A stretch of 64,000 nucleotides of DNA from Megalonaias nervosa (GCA_016617855.1 JAECUM010000793.1:186001-250000); one strand, 5' to 3'; counted from the first letter of the stretch, positions 36,501 to 47,892 are shown. The notes: a model not told the origin generated them from the sequence alone. Numbers and translations are program-made.

Positions 36501-36876
36501 CAGTAACGGGCTCCTCTACAAGAGCATGACTGATGTGTGCAATATCATCCTGGGGGATACTACAGCAACTGGTTGGGGACCTAGGAGGGACAATTGTGGT
36601 AGTACCAATTGAGGACTCATTCTGATCTGTTGCACCATTGGGTTTGGACTTTATTGTCCGAGGATTGGGTTTCAGAGTTTGAAGGCTGTTCTGTGACAAG
36701 ACATTCTCGTTCCTCTGCAACAGGCTCTCCACGACATTTTTGACTGTCAGCTCTCTACTCTTGTTGTCCAGCACATTCTTTAGGATGTCACGGATTTTTT
36801 GACTGGACAAGCTATCAAACAGACCAGCTGCACTCTCCTCCATGCTGCTGGGCCCTGACAAACCACTGATGGGGAC
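33586..36876 (-). CDS. Multi-C2H2 zinc-finger protein, large terminal exon (1096 residues plus stop)
   Basis: This is one uninterrupted exon. The acceptor 'ttttcag' sits just upstream of 36876, so translation in the exon starts at VPISGLSG, and the 17 codons before it in the open frame are intronic. C2H2-type fingers lie at approximate exon residues 167-187, 191-212, 460-481, 569-590, 614-632, 686-707, 730-751, 857-878, 901-924, 966-988, 1012-1034 and 1042-1063. They occur as spaced pairs rather than a linked array, and several begin C-x4-5-C. Other parts are a helical leader at 13-65, a basic GKRKAE patch near 244, a very acidic block at 281-312, a Pro/Ser/Thr/Gln-rich stretch at 320-440 with a run of six Pro, and a C-terminal IKQE that fits a SUMO site. 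This points to a nuclear DNA-binding or chromatin regulator. I do not recognise a named orthologue. The stop is TAG at 33586-33588. Confidence 0.9.
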   Translation of the reverse strand, partial: VPISGLSGPSSMEESAAGLFDSLSSQKIRDILKNVLDNKSRELTVKNVVESLLQRNENVLSQNSLQTLKPNPRTIKSKPNGATDQNESSIGTTTIVPPRSPTSCCSIPQDDIAHISHALVEEPVTGDNGEKVNNSLRLDMVCAVGSKVMLMTSGGQSLAMDITCYWCNFCSYRSERKEALLQHIMEHRFHCKYCKYQSFSRADVIRHCNKEHDMFADTAKTLKYCTFLPDYLQSGMIREDSEIGKRKAENNLDSEPNAKLAKTSEEKRAVGKGTKNIKAKDDEYEAFDMEVDEVDEGPSYPDVEGDEQDESETKVISPKKTPVPVSSVPVTHVIAGLNSAQAPQTLTAQSLPVLAPAPVPTFVSNPILSSVLCQTGQPVLGLVGQPLLATTSQPIISSVHSIATSQSTSGPFITNVISGQQAVAAATAGAEPVTPPPPPPSEPLKKQNVVTVSSGLCWNCGYCNFVTLSQSYLKIHLNAKHQGKAHKYVAMLVSSEEEMKRIKKSDAEMMNAPPGGGMVTVGGTNVTTPSYTLPSSSQVVIDNAEKVSGERDEGISEEEKKKIPQTYKCAHCNFSATQHDRVKSHLLLRHQSSVMYALDMKAVKLRQKRYLFFCLKKDCEFSTKDLEDFTNHTDECTPWLDGNQDDIDTGLVKALELTRQFAAKVAGNALLGQKDHRSEKTAEYGCYYCSYVSNNNTRVKKHVLSNHKDRSPMIKDLMGDKKAKPTVYFCSYCLWESRDGSELEIHLRERHNDVTEAEKHKNPPVQQSPSPNIVDETSSSSPFLSTASSASSENDDEQGDLDFDGNIPEEEIERAMEAYITDEASRDIQSGRPVRASAIRAQVKVRAHGHTPTLYMCIHCQEIAFGANLIRKHIRNMHKKQPLRAIDVKRKINHQQNLTCICPKEGCQFVSQEANEMINHATKEHSLVKSDPDLTKLQEKFVPPANVFPSKGNTSKNSTTEVYECLYCSTSIMFHSKSDIKEHMLVKHSNEEFIYRDVVAWKNKQASRFYLCVSDQCCYSTTEQKDYTIHTLAHQNAHIYECAKCQWFTAERNLVSEHVKQMHSGEQVTTMEIDLTVDSNGEVVKMVGGTIIKQEM

Positions 36877-38689
36877 CTGAAAATAGAAATTCCATGTATC
36901 ATGCCTAACGAGATGTCTTTCCAACAAAATGTGCTTTGATGTATGTTATATGATCTTCAAAAACTTACTTAAAACTTGCTAACAGACTAGTACAAGTATT
37001 CTGTGTTTGTTGAAGATGAATTTCCATGCTTCCCTGTTCTGACCTCCATCCTGAGGATTTGGTTTCTTAAGTTAAGATGGGTGGGGTTTGGGTTTAAGGA
37101 TTACCACAAGAAAAAAACCTCAATCAGGTGTATACATGCTTTTTTTCATGCCCAGAAATCATGTACAAGGTCAAGGATTGGGGATCTTTATATTTTCCAA
37201 GCTGTGATTAATGTCTAAGTCTCTTGGGTGGTAAGAATGGACCCTGGCATTAATGTCAGCTGCACAAATAAATTTCTCTTTTCACACCCATTTAGTGATT
37301 ATATGGTTATATGGTAGGATTCTCAATAGTTCTTAGCCAAGTCCTCCATGACAGGAAATAACATCATGATCAATGAGTTGCACATATTGATCTGTCTTTT
37401 CATGCTCAATAAGTGTATATGTTTACAATATGGGAATGTCAAACATTTTTCTGTTAAGACCCAAGGACTAAATTTCCTGTGGGTTTAGGTGATCGCTGAA
37501 CCATGAACACCGATGCAACTGGGAAGTTGTCAGGATGAGCTGTGACTTGGAAGTTCGAACCGTGAAGAACCTGAGGGATGTGGGAAGGCATAGGTGTACA
37601 GGTAATCCCACTTCATTCTGAAAGTGTTACCACATGCCTTTTGGTCCGACACTGGAGAGAAGAAAAGGAAGTATGTTGTTCAACTTTGACAATTCCACAA
37701 CAAAGTGGCTTAAAGAAGATAAGGATCACACAACACTGCCTGAACAGGAAGTATGCCAGGCTTTTTTCATGTCAGGAATACGACGGACTCTGAAAGTGAT
37801 CTCAGATGAGACTGTCCATCAAAAGAAATTCCTGACTTCCTTCCTTAAAGAGGCATGTGTACATCCTTGTGGCATGAAGCGATCATGACACAGCAACACC
37901 TTATTTGGCTGACACACACTTGTAGGGCTAGAAACAGACATTTCCTGTTATTGATATGAAAGACTGATTCTTCTGGAGAACACAGTCCTTGAAGAACTAA
38001 CCCTTTAGGCTACAGGTAAGCACTCCATCCTAAATCTGACAGGTGTGTATACAGAAAGGAGTCAGAATCAGGGCTTAATGCAGACACCGATTCAGATTTA
38101 GCCACCAACTCACTTCATGACAAAAATCAGATCCCTGGGTTATTCAAGCTGAAATTTTCCTTGTGCTGCCTCCAGTTTGCTAGAATCAAGAACTGGAAAG
38201 AATGCAAATGAAGACTCCCTGGAGGAACTAAATCCACAGCTGAAATCCGAGTTCCCAGGAGAGAGAAGCAGAGGCAAATCAACCAAGATGTCTTACCCAT
38301 AAACCAGCTAAGAGGGTTCAAATATGGAAATTCCTGCCTGGGGGAACATGAACTACCCCCTGACTGGTGAGGAAATTCCTAAGGGACAAAATCCAACTCA
38401 TCTAGTTTGGGGATTAAACCAAGACAAGTCATCATCAACCAAAGGAAGAACAGGTCCTTCAGAAGAGTATCTCGGAGGATGTTGTGCATCAACCAGTAAT
38501 CAAAATACTGGCAGATGGGATCTCTAAAGATCTCAAATGAGCTGCTATTACCCCCATCACCCTGACAAAAGTTCTGGTGGCAGAAGATGGGTTGAATGGA
38601 AATCCAGAGACTGAAATACAACCTGGCCCAGACAAAACCAGAGGTTTTTCCTGTAGGTCAGATGGGGATCTGAATGTACTCGTCATGTA

Positions 38690-40140
38690 GATCTCAAAAT
38701 GGCTGCTGTGGTGGCCATACTGGATGTCTTAACAGTAACATTTTCATTTCAGAAGAACCAGGCATCATAAGAAGCCTCTACTTTGTCATGACCTTTTGCC
38801 TTTTGTCCGTTGAGTTAACAACATTTTGAAAATGACTGCCAAGTCAGCCATACTGGATGTCACATAGGCACCATTTCATTTTGGACCAACTAAAACTTGG
38901 AAGAATTCATTTAGTGCAAACCCTATGCCAATATGACCATCCATTCAGGACGTATGGTGAGAACAATTTTTTCAAGATGGTACCATGGTTGCCATATTGG
39001 TTTCCAAGCACAACCATTTTTATTTAGGACCAAGTAGACATCATAATAAGTCTTCTGGTGAAGATATCATGTTGATGATTTTCTGTTCAGATGAAGTAGC
39101 AATAACAAGTTGGTGGCCATACTGGATGTCTGACTGGCAACACTTTCATTTTGGATCCAATTTGACTCATCCATCTTTTAGTGAAAACCCTCTTCTGATA
39201 TGACTATCCATTCAGGAGGAGTAGTGGGAACAATATTTCCAAGATGGTAACTATGGTGACCATATTGGACGTCCAAGAAGAACAATTTCATTTAGGACCA
39301 ACCAGACATCATAATAAGTTGTCTGGTAAAAATTTCACGTCAATATAATTTTCTGTTCAGGTAAAGCAGCAATAACAAAATTTTATTTCATGATGGCTGC
39401 CATACTGGTTGTCTAACTGACACCATTTTCATATTAAACCAATGACACATCAGTTATTTTTTGTGTTAATAAGACTTCCACTGAAACAGGGTAGCTATAA
39501 CAAGATTTTCAAGATGGCGCTGTGGTGGCCATAAAAGATGCAAGACCAGTGGTGCTTAAAAAACATAAAAACAAAATGAACCAAAACTGCAAATAAAGCA
39601 AGGACTGGGGAAAAAAAAAATTAAAAGAAGCCTGCAAACAAAAAAATGGAGGTGCATTTTGTTGAGTGTTCAGGCACATGTATGATCATATGAGTCCAAG
39701 GAATGAGGAAGATATTCTGTATGTTGGTTATGACCAAACAATCGGACTTTGATCAAGTTTTTGATTGTTTTTCTAGTACCTGAAGAGTATACTTAGCCTG
39801 GTCTGGTGATTTAGCATCCCAAAAGGGCAGCAATGCAACAGTAGCAGGTACTTAATACTAGTATTAAAACCCATTTCAGTATGATTTTCCATTTACGAAG
39901 GGCCATGGCAAGATTTTCAAGGTGGCTATATGGTGACCATAGTGGACGTCAAATCACCACCATTTTCATTTGAGTCCAACCAGACATCAAAAGGACTTTC
40001 GGAGAAAACTCCATGTAGATATGTCTTTCCACTTTGATGCCCAACAGGCACCATTTCCATTTATGACCAACCAGAACTTGCGATGAATCTGTGTGTGGCG
40101 TTCCATGGCAATCCCCCCAATTACGTTAGGAGAAATAGTG
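38690..40140. repeat. Degenerate repeat, long units, in the zinc-finger gene intron
   Basis: Units carry 'aagatggctgccatactgg', 'atgtctgactggcaac', 'accattttcatttaggacc', 'aaccagacatcataataag' and 'gatattttctgttcag'. At least five diverged copies are readable. This makes up much of the intron between the last two supported exons. Confidence 0.65.
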
Positions 40141-40324
40141 ATAACAAACTTGTGCAAACAGTTGGATGGACAACAGACCATTGCATAAAAACTCTTCTAG
40201 TCAACTTCAATTATAGCTAAAACAAGAGTTATTGTACGGGAAATTGAAGATCAAATTCTTACGATATAGAGTCTTGGACCAGGTCTAGAAATCAAACAAA
40301 TTCTAAGCTTTAGATTTTGTGTCA

Positions 40325-40565
40325 GCTAGTCACAAAAAACTTCAATTCTGTAACACCTTTGTTGTATTGGCCAAGAGTGAAAACTTCAATTCTGTAACAC
40401 CTTTGTTGTATTGGCCAAGAGTGAAAACTTCAATTCTGTAACACCTTTGTTGTATTGGCCAAGAGTGAAAACTTCAATTCTGTAACATTTTTGTTGTATT
40501 GGCCAAGAGTGAAAACTTCAATTCTGTAACACCTTTGTTGTATTGGCCAAGAGTGAAAACTTAAG
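40325..40565. repeat. 44-bp minisatellite, about 5 copies
   Basis: The unit is 'aacttcaattctgtaacacc' plus 'tttgttgtattggccaagag' plus 'tgaa', nearly identical between copies, so recently expanded. Confidence 0.92.
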
Positions 40566-41027
40566 CTCGGACTTTTATGATCTAGACTAGAAATTAGGTT
40601 CTCTCACTGTTGAAAGCTATGATCAATTACTATGGCAAAACAGCTTGAACCAACTGGCAATATAGTAATCTAAATGCAGGCAAGCAAATGCTGGAATAAA
40701 TGCCACTGTCTGTAGCTAACCATGAAGGAATACCCCTGTATGAATGGATACAGAGCTGAACTTCCACTGAGTTGTGGGACTGTACATAATGCTGAAAATA
40801 ACTTTTTTTTATCCATCTCAAATTTCTGAAATATATATTCCTCCATCAAAGTATGTTTTCTGACACTAACAACCAATTGCAAGTTTGAACTAGAAAAAGA
40901 AAGAACCATACAAAAACAAATGCAAATGGATTATGTCACCAGTCCAAATGTTACATGATCCTTCAGCTGTTCAAGCCATTTTGCTTAGTATTTTACAATA
41001 TGTGTTATACAACATTTTTACTCTTAC

Positions 41028-41122
41028 AGGCTGCTGAACAGGGCTGGACGCTGATAAACCAGAGGAATTGAGGGCCACCTGATACTCTGGATCAAAAGGT
41101 TCTTCTTTAATGGGAGGCGCTC
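41028..41122 (-). CDS. Upstream coding exon of the C2H2 zinc-finger gene
   Basis: This 95-bp exon has acceptor 'gtttgcag' on its 5' side and donor 'gtaaga' on its 3' side (minus strand). It opens with two bases of a split codon, then APPIKEEPFDPEYQVALNSS, and ends on a complete codon after QQP. That phase joins the phase-0 start of the 33586-36876 exon. IKEEP is a classic SUMO-acceptor context, in keeping with a transcription factor. The intron between them, about 4.15 kb, is filled with degenerate repeats. There is no start codon here, so more exons lie upstream. Confidence 0.72.
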
Positions 41123-41237
41123 CTGCAAACAACAAAAAAACAAGTCTGAAACATGTTTTACTCCAGCAGACAAAGATCCAAGACCAAGTACATATACATA
41201 CATCAAACTGAAATACACAGACAAGTAAAACCATCTG

Positions 41238-41308
41238 AACTTCATAGACCCACATGTGCCATCACGTAATTGTTTGGCAGATCAGGGCTATGCTGTTTGC
41301 TAAAAAAA
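41238..41308. mobile_element. Partial palindromic MITE
   Basis: 'ttggcagatcagggctatgc' followed by 'tgtttgc' matches half of the family core. It lies just upstream of the 41028-41122 exon of the zinc-finger gene. Confidence 0.4.
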
Positions 41309-42509
41309 AAAAACCACACCACACAAATACATTACACTAACAAATGTCTTCTTATCACCAGAAAAATTAATAACATGGTAAATGAATTATATCAATGACA
41401 CCAAATCTTTGTTGGCTTCAAACACAGGGTCTAAATACAGGATCAGGTAGCAGAAATGAATCCAAAGTAATCAAATTTGACTTACCAGGCATTATTTTTT
41501 GGTACCAGGAAAATTCCAATAATAATACATATACCATTTGACCATTAATAAAAATCATGTTTCCATGCACGACTCTGCTACACTGTATAAAATATTTTAA
41601 TGCGATTAAATAAGCAAAATTCTTTAACAACTGGACAAAAATTGAAGCTGGTTATTAACATGTTGGCTTAAGTAGCCATTTTTTTTTTAACCAAAGCTGT
41701 GCAACAAGTGTTTTTCAAGAAGAAAAACTATAATTTATATGTTTATGTGCTGTATCTCTCTAAACTGAATGCATACAGAGTTCACAGTGCACACAAAAAA
41801 GACATTAAGATATGGCCATATTTATTTAATGAAGTAGCAGGACGTCAATGTTCTCGATATTAACTGCTGCTCTTTGGCTTGAAACAACATCTCCAACAGC
41901 AAGACTCCTTCAGCAGGGACAGTTGCTGGTATCCTGAGCAGCTCGCTTGTATAAGTTGGATAGCACAGGAAACTAGTGTTCATAAACTGACCACAGTTGT
42001 ATAGGGTCTGGATTCCTCATCCTTGTTGCTGTCAGTTTCTTCAGTTACATTTTCAAGGACAGTTTCAGTATTATACATACATCACCAAATATGAAAGCAA
42101 GACCAGCATTACCATTAGAAGTCTGGGTGAAACAAAACTTGCTTCTGTTGGAACAATGCTGTCATTAGCTGATGTGGATGAAACAAAAGTAGAGTCAACT
42201 TTAGCTGACTGGGATGAGACAGAGGCATTAACCAACGGGGACAAAACAGAGGAAAGGCTGATGTCCTCTGCTGACATGGGTGGAACTGTAATACAGGAGG
42301 AGGTGGAACATCAGCAGCTGAAATCCTGTCAGGGTTCCTGTTGAATTAGACCAATTACCATTCATAAGTGGATGCAGCCAGAGCCAAACAGTTGTAGTTT
42401 ACTGTTGGGCACAAAAGGAAAGTTTTGGATCCTGTGATCAAGTGCAGTTGCTTTCTTGAGGAAATCCTTATTTCCCACATACCTAATCAAAAGATCATTC
42501 ACAGTAGTT

Positions 42510-43290
42510 TGTTTTAATGTGTTTCACAAATGAGAGATAAATTTTCTTCATTCAGACACACTGATCTTGACACCTGATGTACTGACCCCACAATCAACAA
42601 AGTTCTTCCTCATTTAATGTACAAGCCATCCATGAAGTCTGGTTACCATAAATAATGGAGAAATGAAATATGTGAAAATCTATTTTTTCTGCTTTCAGTT
42701 AGTGGCTTTGAATTTTCACCTATTGAACTCTAACCCCAAGATCAATAGGATTCTTCCTTTCACCAACTGCAAGCCAAGTTTGATAAATGCAGGTGGTGCA
42801 GAGACAATTTTTCTTCAGGCACAGTGATCATGACAGTTTAAATATGGACCCCAAAATCTCTCTCACTCTGAGTGCTAGCCAACCAAAAAGTTCAGTTTCC
42901 ATAGATGATGTAGAACTCAAATTAATGTGCAGAAACCACTTTTCTTACTTTAGTCAAAATGCCCCTGCTCTTTAACCTTATAATCTTAACGACCCCAAGT
43001 TTTTCCTTTCCAAGTGCATGCCATCCACAATGTTTGTTAAAGAACTGTGCTGCAACAATCAGTCACTGACCTTGACCTCTGACCTTTCCACCCAAAAATA
43101 AGTGCAAGCCATTCAGTGGAAACTGTATGTGGTTGAGAACTCGAGTTACTGTACAGAACAGTTTTTCTTCTTAGTGTCAGTGACTTTCATCACGAGTTTT
43201 GACCCCAAAATAAACAGGGTTCACGTTTACCTCAAATACACGCTATTCCAAACATTCATAACTGTTGAGACAACTCAAGTTATTTGTGCA
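42510..43290. repeat. Degenerate repeat with 'gacctttgacc'-type units, about 190 bp
   Basis: About four diverged units contain 'gaccccaaaatc'-like, 'caagccatccatg'-like, 'tgtgcagaaaccac'-like and 'tttttcttctttagtg'-like blocks. This style of dispersed repeat is familiar from bivalve genomes and is part of the reason for the taxonomic guess. Confidence 0.6.
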
Positions 43291-43383
43291 GAACAAAATT
43301 ATTGAAATTACCTGACAATCTAACCTGGTCCCATACACAATACATAAATACAAATTTGCCTCATAATTGTCCTTGTTTATCTC

Positions 43384-43810
43384 AAATGATTAACACCCGA
43401 TCATGCTAGTGAGGTTTGTGTCAAATGATTTACACCCGATCATGCTAGTAAGGTTTGTGTCAAATGATTTACACTCAATCATGCTAGTGAAGTTTGTGTC
43501 AAATGATTTACACCCGATCATACTAGTGAGGTTTGTGTCAAATGATTTACACCCGATCATGCTAGTGAGGTTTGTGTCAAATGATTTACACCTGATCATG
43601 CTAGTGAGGTTTGTGTCAAATGATTTACATCCAATCATGCAAGTGAGGTTTGTGTCAAATGACTTACACCCGATCATGCTAGTGAGGTTTGTGTCAAATG
43701 ATTTACACCCGATCATGCTAGTGAGGTTTGTGTCAAATGATTTACACCCAATCATGCTAGTAAGGTTTGTGTCAAATGATTTACACCCGAACATGATAGT
43801 AAGGTTTGTG
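43384..43810. repeat. 39-bp minisatellite, about 11 copies
   Basis: The unit is 'tgatttacacccgatcatgc' plus 'tagtgaggtttgtgtcaaa'. Because 39 is a codon multiple and no unit carries a stop in two frames, 134- and 142-codon open frames run across it on opposite strands. Neither is a gene. Confidence 0.92.
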
Positions 43811-44436
43811 TTAAATGTTTCAAAAATATGATGTGGGGGGAACTAAACATTGCTACAGGTCCTAGATGAAAAATAGCTTTTTTTTTTTTGGTATCCAACT
43901 GGCCCTATTTATTTCCAGCCAATTGTATAAATTTTCTGACCATAAGAGAATTTTAAACAAACATCTTATCTCAATGCCTTGAGACAGACTGATAGACTGG
44001 TCCAATATGACTATCTGCAAGCAATGGGGCATACAATTTAAAAAAATGATAAAAATCCTAAAATCAAACAATTTGTGCGAAAATCTACTCAAATCATCAA
44101 CATACAGACAAAAATACAAGTATTAAATTTTATTTGATTAGGTGATATTGTAGCACTTTATTGAGACAAGGTTTGCACTGAAACATGTCCAAAAAGTGAA
44201 AAATAAATATGAAACTTATTCAAAATTTAATCAGAGTAGCTACACAGGGTTAAAAACATGTCCTTTAAACTTAACTTGTCTAAATCAAGTGATTTTTACT
44301 CAAGTTTTCTGTGACTGGTAAAATGTATGGACAGATGTCCCCAACAGTGGGGTCACAAACCCCACCAGTATACAGTAACCAGATTCAACAGGAAACATGG
44401 CTTCTAGTAGGATATTATGAATATACAGTGGAGGGG

Positions 44437-44776
44437 GAACAAATTTTAATCATGTAATACTCACCTGTCACCACTGTATAACTTACCCTTTTCTAATGTG
44501 AAAACCCCCATCCATGCCAGATGTACCATCCTCCCATTCCAGAAAGTTCTAGAAAATGTACATCATAGACCCAGTCTGACTCCACGTCATGGGTCCATTA
44601 GAACGTTCTAGAATATGTACACCATAGACCCAGTCTGACTCCACGTCATAGGCCCATTTGCAGTGGCACTCTTCATTCTTTTCTAGGACCTTGACTACTG
44701 AAGGACATCAGAGCAGGGTGGGAGGAGGGCATCTGACAACAGTGACAGGTAAGTATTACATAATTAATATTAGTTC
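44437..44776. mobile_element. Fold-back element with 35-bp terminal inverted repeats
   Basis: The left arm (44437-44471) is the inverse of the right arm (44742-44776) at 31 of 35 positions. The right arm reads GTGACAGGTAAGTATTACAT and onward to GTTC. The interior has two 67-bp tandem copies. Related single ends occur at about 4267-4290 and 5929-5970. There is no clear target duplication. Confidence 0.55.
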
Positions 44777-45304
44777 ACACACACATATACACACCAACAC
44801 CACAGTTCTCAACAGATTCAATAACTTAAGAGTCACTGGACTGTTGACCACCTAATCTCTCAGAGTCCATATGAAAATTTTGTGAGTCACAACTAAAATC
44901 TCAGGAGTTGTTAGTTATTGCCAGTCATAAGCTCTCAGTGAGACTGTTTGTTATTCACAGAGTAAACTGACATTTAAGATTTCTTGTTTTATGTTGAATC
45001 AAGAGAAACACTTGAGTATTTTGTAAGAAACAAACAAGTAGACAGCGCGATGGGCATGGCTATTATTGATTTTTTGTACAAGTATCTCCATTTCTAATTA
45101 TGTAATAGTCTTATATTTGTTATTAAACAGAAAAAGGATTATTTCATACATCACTATAATTTTAACTTCAATATATTCATTATTTAAGTCCTCAAATCAT
45201 TTTAAATGCAAAAATATTGCTATGCAAATAATATATAAACCAAATATCCAAGTTTTATATCATAACCAATTCAGTCTAATCACCATGCATTATACTGATG
45301 CATC

Positions 45305-45955
45305 TATGTATATTTAACTTGTATTGTGTCCTTGACTTTTGTCCGTAATGGAGAACAGAAGTTTGGGCTACCTGACTATTCTTATGAGTTTTTTTTGTCA
45401 TGTCTGTATGTTTTAAATAAGTTATTTACTGATATTTGAGTTTAAATTCTAGCTTTATTTACAAACTTAGAATGTTCTGGAGGTGAACTTGTGACCCACA
45501 TACTGATCATTTTATTTGTATCTTAGGTTTTTGTAAAAGGTTCTCACAAACAAAATTATTAATTCCTGTTTTAAGTTCAGTATGTGAAATTATTTATTGT
45601 CATGTTCAGATATAGTTTGAGAGGAATCATTTATTTAAATTATTCACTGGAACTGCAAAGTGCTCATTGACTATTTGGACTAAAACTCTATTTTGGGATT
45701 AATGTGAATTCATTCAAAGACATTTGGGATTATATCATTGTGATACATTGAGACTCAGTACATCAACCTATTTAAGACTAATGGTACATCAGCACATTCA
45801 ATATTGGAATTCATTCTGAACTTTTTATAATCTTTTATGATTATATGGGATTTAAATCCAATATTATAAGTTCCTTTTACATTCCAACTTTGTACTCTAG
45901 AGAAATAAATTGTTGTTGAATTTCACAAAACTCGTTTTTGTTTTTTTCCGTTACA
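45305..45955 (+). mobile_element. Diverged LTR relative, same strand as the gypsy remnant
   Basis: The segments 'gggatttaaatcc...ataagttcc', 'tgtactctagagaaataaatt' and a T-rich end with 'gttacaca' line up with the family LTRs at 47904-48848 and 52131-53037. It lies about 1.1 kb before the pol remnant in the same direction, so it may be the 5' LTR of the same, internally deleted element. No primer-binding site is evident after it, and divergence looks greater than expected for a pair. Confidence 0.5.
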
Positions 45956-46577
45956 CAGTTTAAGGTACAACGCATGAAACAACATAAACAAGGCAAATAC
46001 AGTTTAATAAAGAATGAACTTCACACTTGGTGACTTTGTATGCTCTGTCAAAATAACATGTCCACTAATTATTTCCCCCTATTTTTACTCTTTACAAACT
46101 TAGCAACAACACTCTCTGGATCCAAGTTTCTGACTTGTGGACTTTCTTCACATATCCTAAAGAGTATTGCTAAGTTCCCATGATCAAGTCTAGACCTGAC
46201 CTTTGTCTTCAAACAATTCTGTCTAGAAAAGATATTTGTACACCAATATCTGACTAAAAATTAACCCAATTGATTAATAACTGTTACACATCTTGCCAAT
46301 TCCAAATTGTTAAACATTTGGCAGATTGAGGCAAATTTATCACCAGTAAAACACAATTCAAGTTAGTCTTCTTACCTTCAACAACTGAGTTTGCAAGCCA
46401 ACAGTGTACAGTTCTGTCTTATGGGCAATCAAACAAACGATATTTGATCAAAAGTCCAAATCAAGTGATTACTGTTTCTTCCTCTTCTAGCTACCATAAA
46501 TGTCAACGACTGTTTCAAAGTCTATCTCAAAACAATCCAACCTTGATTCAGTTTTGCACACTTATGTGGGACATCAC

Positions 46578-46665
46578 TGACCTTTTAGCTCCACCCAGTT
46601 CATACTGATTGTAGCTCCACCCAGTTCATACTGATTGTAGCTCCACCCAGTTCATACTGATTGTA
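46578..46665. repeat. 26-bp tandem repeat, 3 copies
   Basis: The unit is 'tagctccacccagttcatac' plus 'tgattg', identical in three copies. Confidence 0.9.
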
Positions 46666-47099
46666 CATAGGTGTGATATTACTGGCCAGTAAGATGTAAT
46701 TTGTTAAGGATGGTACATGCTCAGCAGGACATTATGTCAGGGGCGAATCAGGGGTAATTAATACCGATGCCTGGGACGATTAATACTGATGCCCAAATCA
46801 ATATACGTCTTGAAAATGCACAGGTTGGAATTTCCATGCATCTGAAATGGGTCAAATTTAAATTTCAAACGTCAAAATCAGAGTATGGATCTACTGAGAA
46901 CCCTAACTACCCAATAAAAAACCTCATTTTAATATCAGTATTACATTACCTGTCACTATTGTGTAGCTGTAGTTGTTAGGAGGAAGGATGATGGTCTTCA
47001 AGCAACTCAAAACTTAAAATTACTCAACTTATCCTACAACAACATATTTCACTGTGTGACACACCAGAAGTTTAGCTTCCAAATAACCTAAGTAAACAT

Positions 47100-47767
47100 G
47101 ATATAATTCATCACAGAAACTTAAACCTATAGTTAAACCTATAGATGTTAAGGTCAAGGCTATCTCTGATTCCCCTGTACCTGTCAGTAAAAAGCTACTG
47201 ATGCAATTTTTGGGTATGGCCGGCTACTATAGGAAATTTTGTTCCAATTTTTCTAATATTGCTGAACCCCTGACAAACTTGTTAAGTAAGAAAAACAAGT
47301 TTCTTTGGACTGAAAAATGTCAGGAGGCTTTTGATAGGTTAAAAGCCATACTTAAATGTGTGCCGGTCCTTGCAGCTCCATATTGCAGTCAATCTTTTAA
47401 ATTATCTGTTGATGCAAGTGATGTTGGGGTTGGAGCAGTATTGATTCAAGAAGACAGAAATGGTGTTGATCACCCAGTGTGCTATTTCTCTACGAAATTA
47501 AATAAGCATCAAAGAAATTACTCAAAAATCGAGAAGGAATATTTGGCTTTAATATTAGCATTACAGCAATTTCAAGTTTACATTAGTTCAGCTCCTTCTC
47601 TGGTTGTTGTGTTTAGTGATCACAACCCCCTTACTTTCATCGACAAGGTGAAAAATAAAAATCAAAGATTATTAAGGTGGAGTTTGTTTTTGCAAGTATA
47701 TAATCTTGATATCAGGCACATCAAAGGAAAAGACAATTTGATTGCAGATGCACTTTCCCGTGTATAG
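47100..47767 (+). pseudogene. Ty3/gypsy pol remnant: RT 'connection' plus RNase H
   Basis: The open frame runs without a stop from about 47100 and ends at TAG 47765-47767. Residues include KVKAISDSPVPVSKK, FLGMAGYYRKFCSNFSNIAE, LSVDASDVGVGAVLIQED, KIEKEYLALILALQQFQVYI, VFSDHNPLTFI, LLRWSLFLQVYNLDIRHIKG and IADALSRV. These are the thumb/connection and RNase H motifs of Ty3/gypsy Pol; the RNase H catalytic acids (D in VDAS, E in KIEKE, D in SDHN, D in IADAL) are present. The fingers and palm with YVDD-type motif, protease and gag are not seen upstream. The coding stretch looks young because no stop interrupts about 220 codons. Confidence 0.85.
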
Positions 47768-47892
47768 AAATATTATTTCATGTACACTTTGTATAATTAA
47801 TAAGAATTTTCTTATGTAATTTTATTTTACCTCATGTATAATTTACATATGGTAAAAAGAAAGCTTTATTACATAAATCTTTCTTTTTCTTT

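Larger units (their letters stand above)
36877..41027 (-). other. Intron of the zinc-finger gene
   Basis: Bounded by a GTAAGA donor and TTTTCAG acceptor. Filled by degenerate repeats (38690-40140) and the 44-bp minisatellite (40325-40565). The frame at 37634-37888 (+) lies antisense and has no recognisable domain. Confidence 0.7.

Noticed and set aside
37578..37888. 84-codon + frame (LFNFDNSTTKWLKED) in the zinc-finger intron
   Set aside because: It lies antisense in an intron with no domain recognised and no splice or promoter context.
42113..42285. Minus-strand exon-like Ser/Thr-rich stretch (MSAEDISLSSVLSP) with good acceptor and GTAATG donor
   Set aside because: It ends in phase 0, whereas exon 41028-41122 needs one leftover base, so it cannot join directly. 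It remains possible only with an unseen intervening exon or as another transcript.
43390..43831. 134- and 142-codon frames on opposite strands
   Set aside because: They are artefacts of the 39-bp tandem array.
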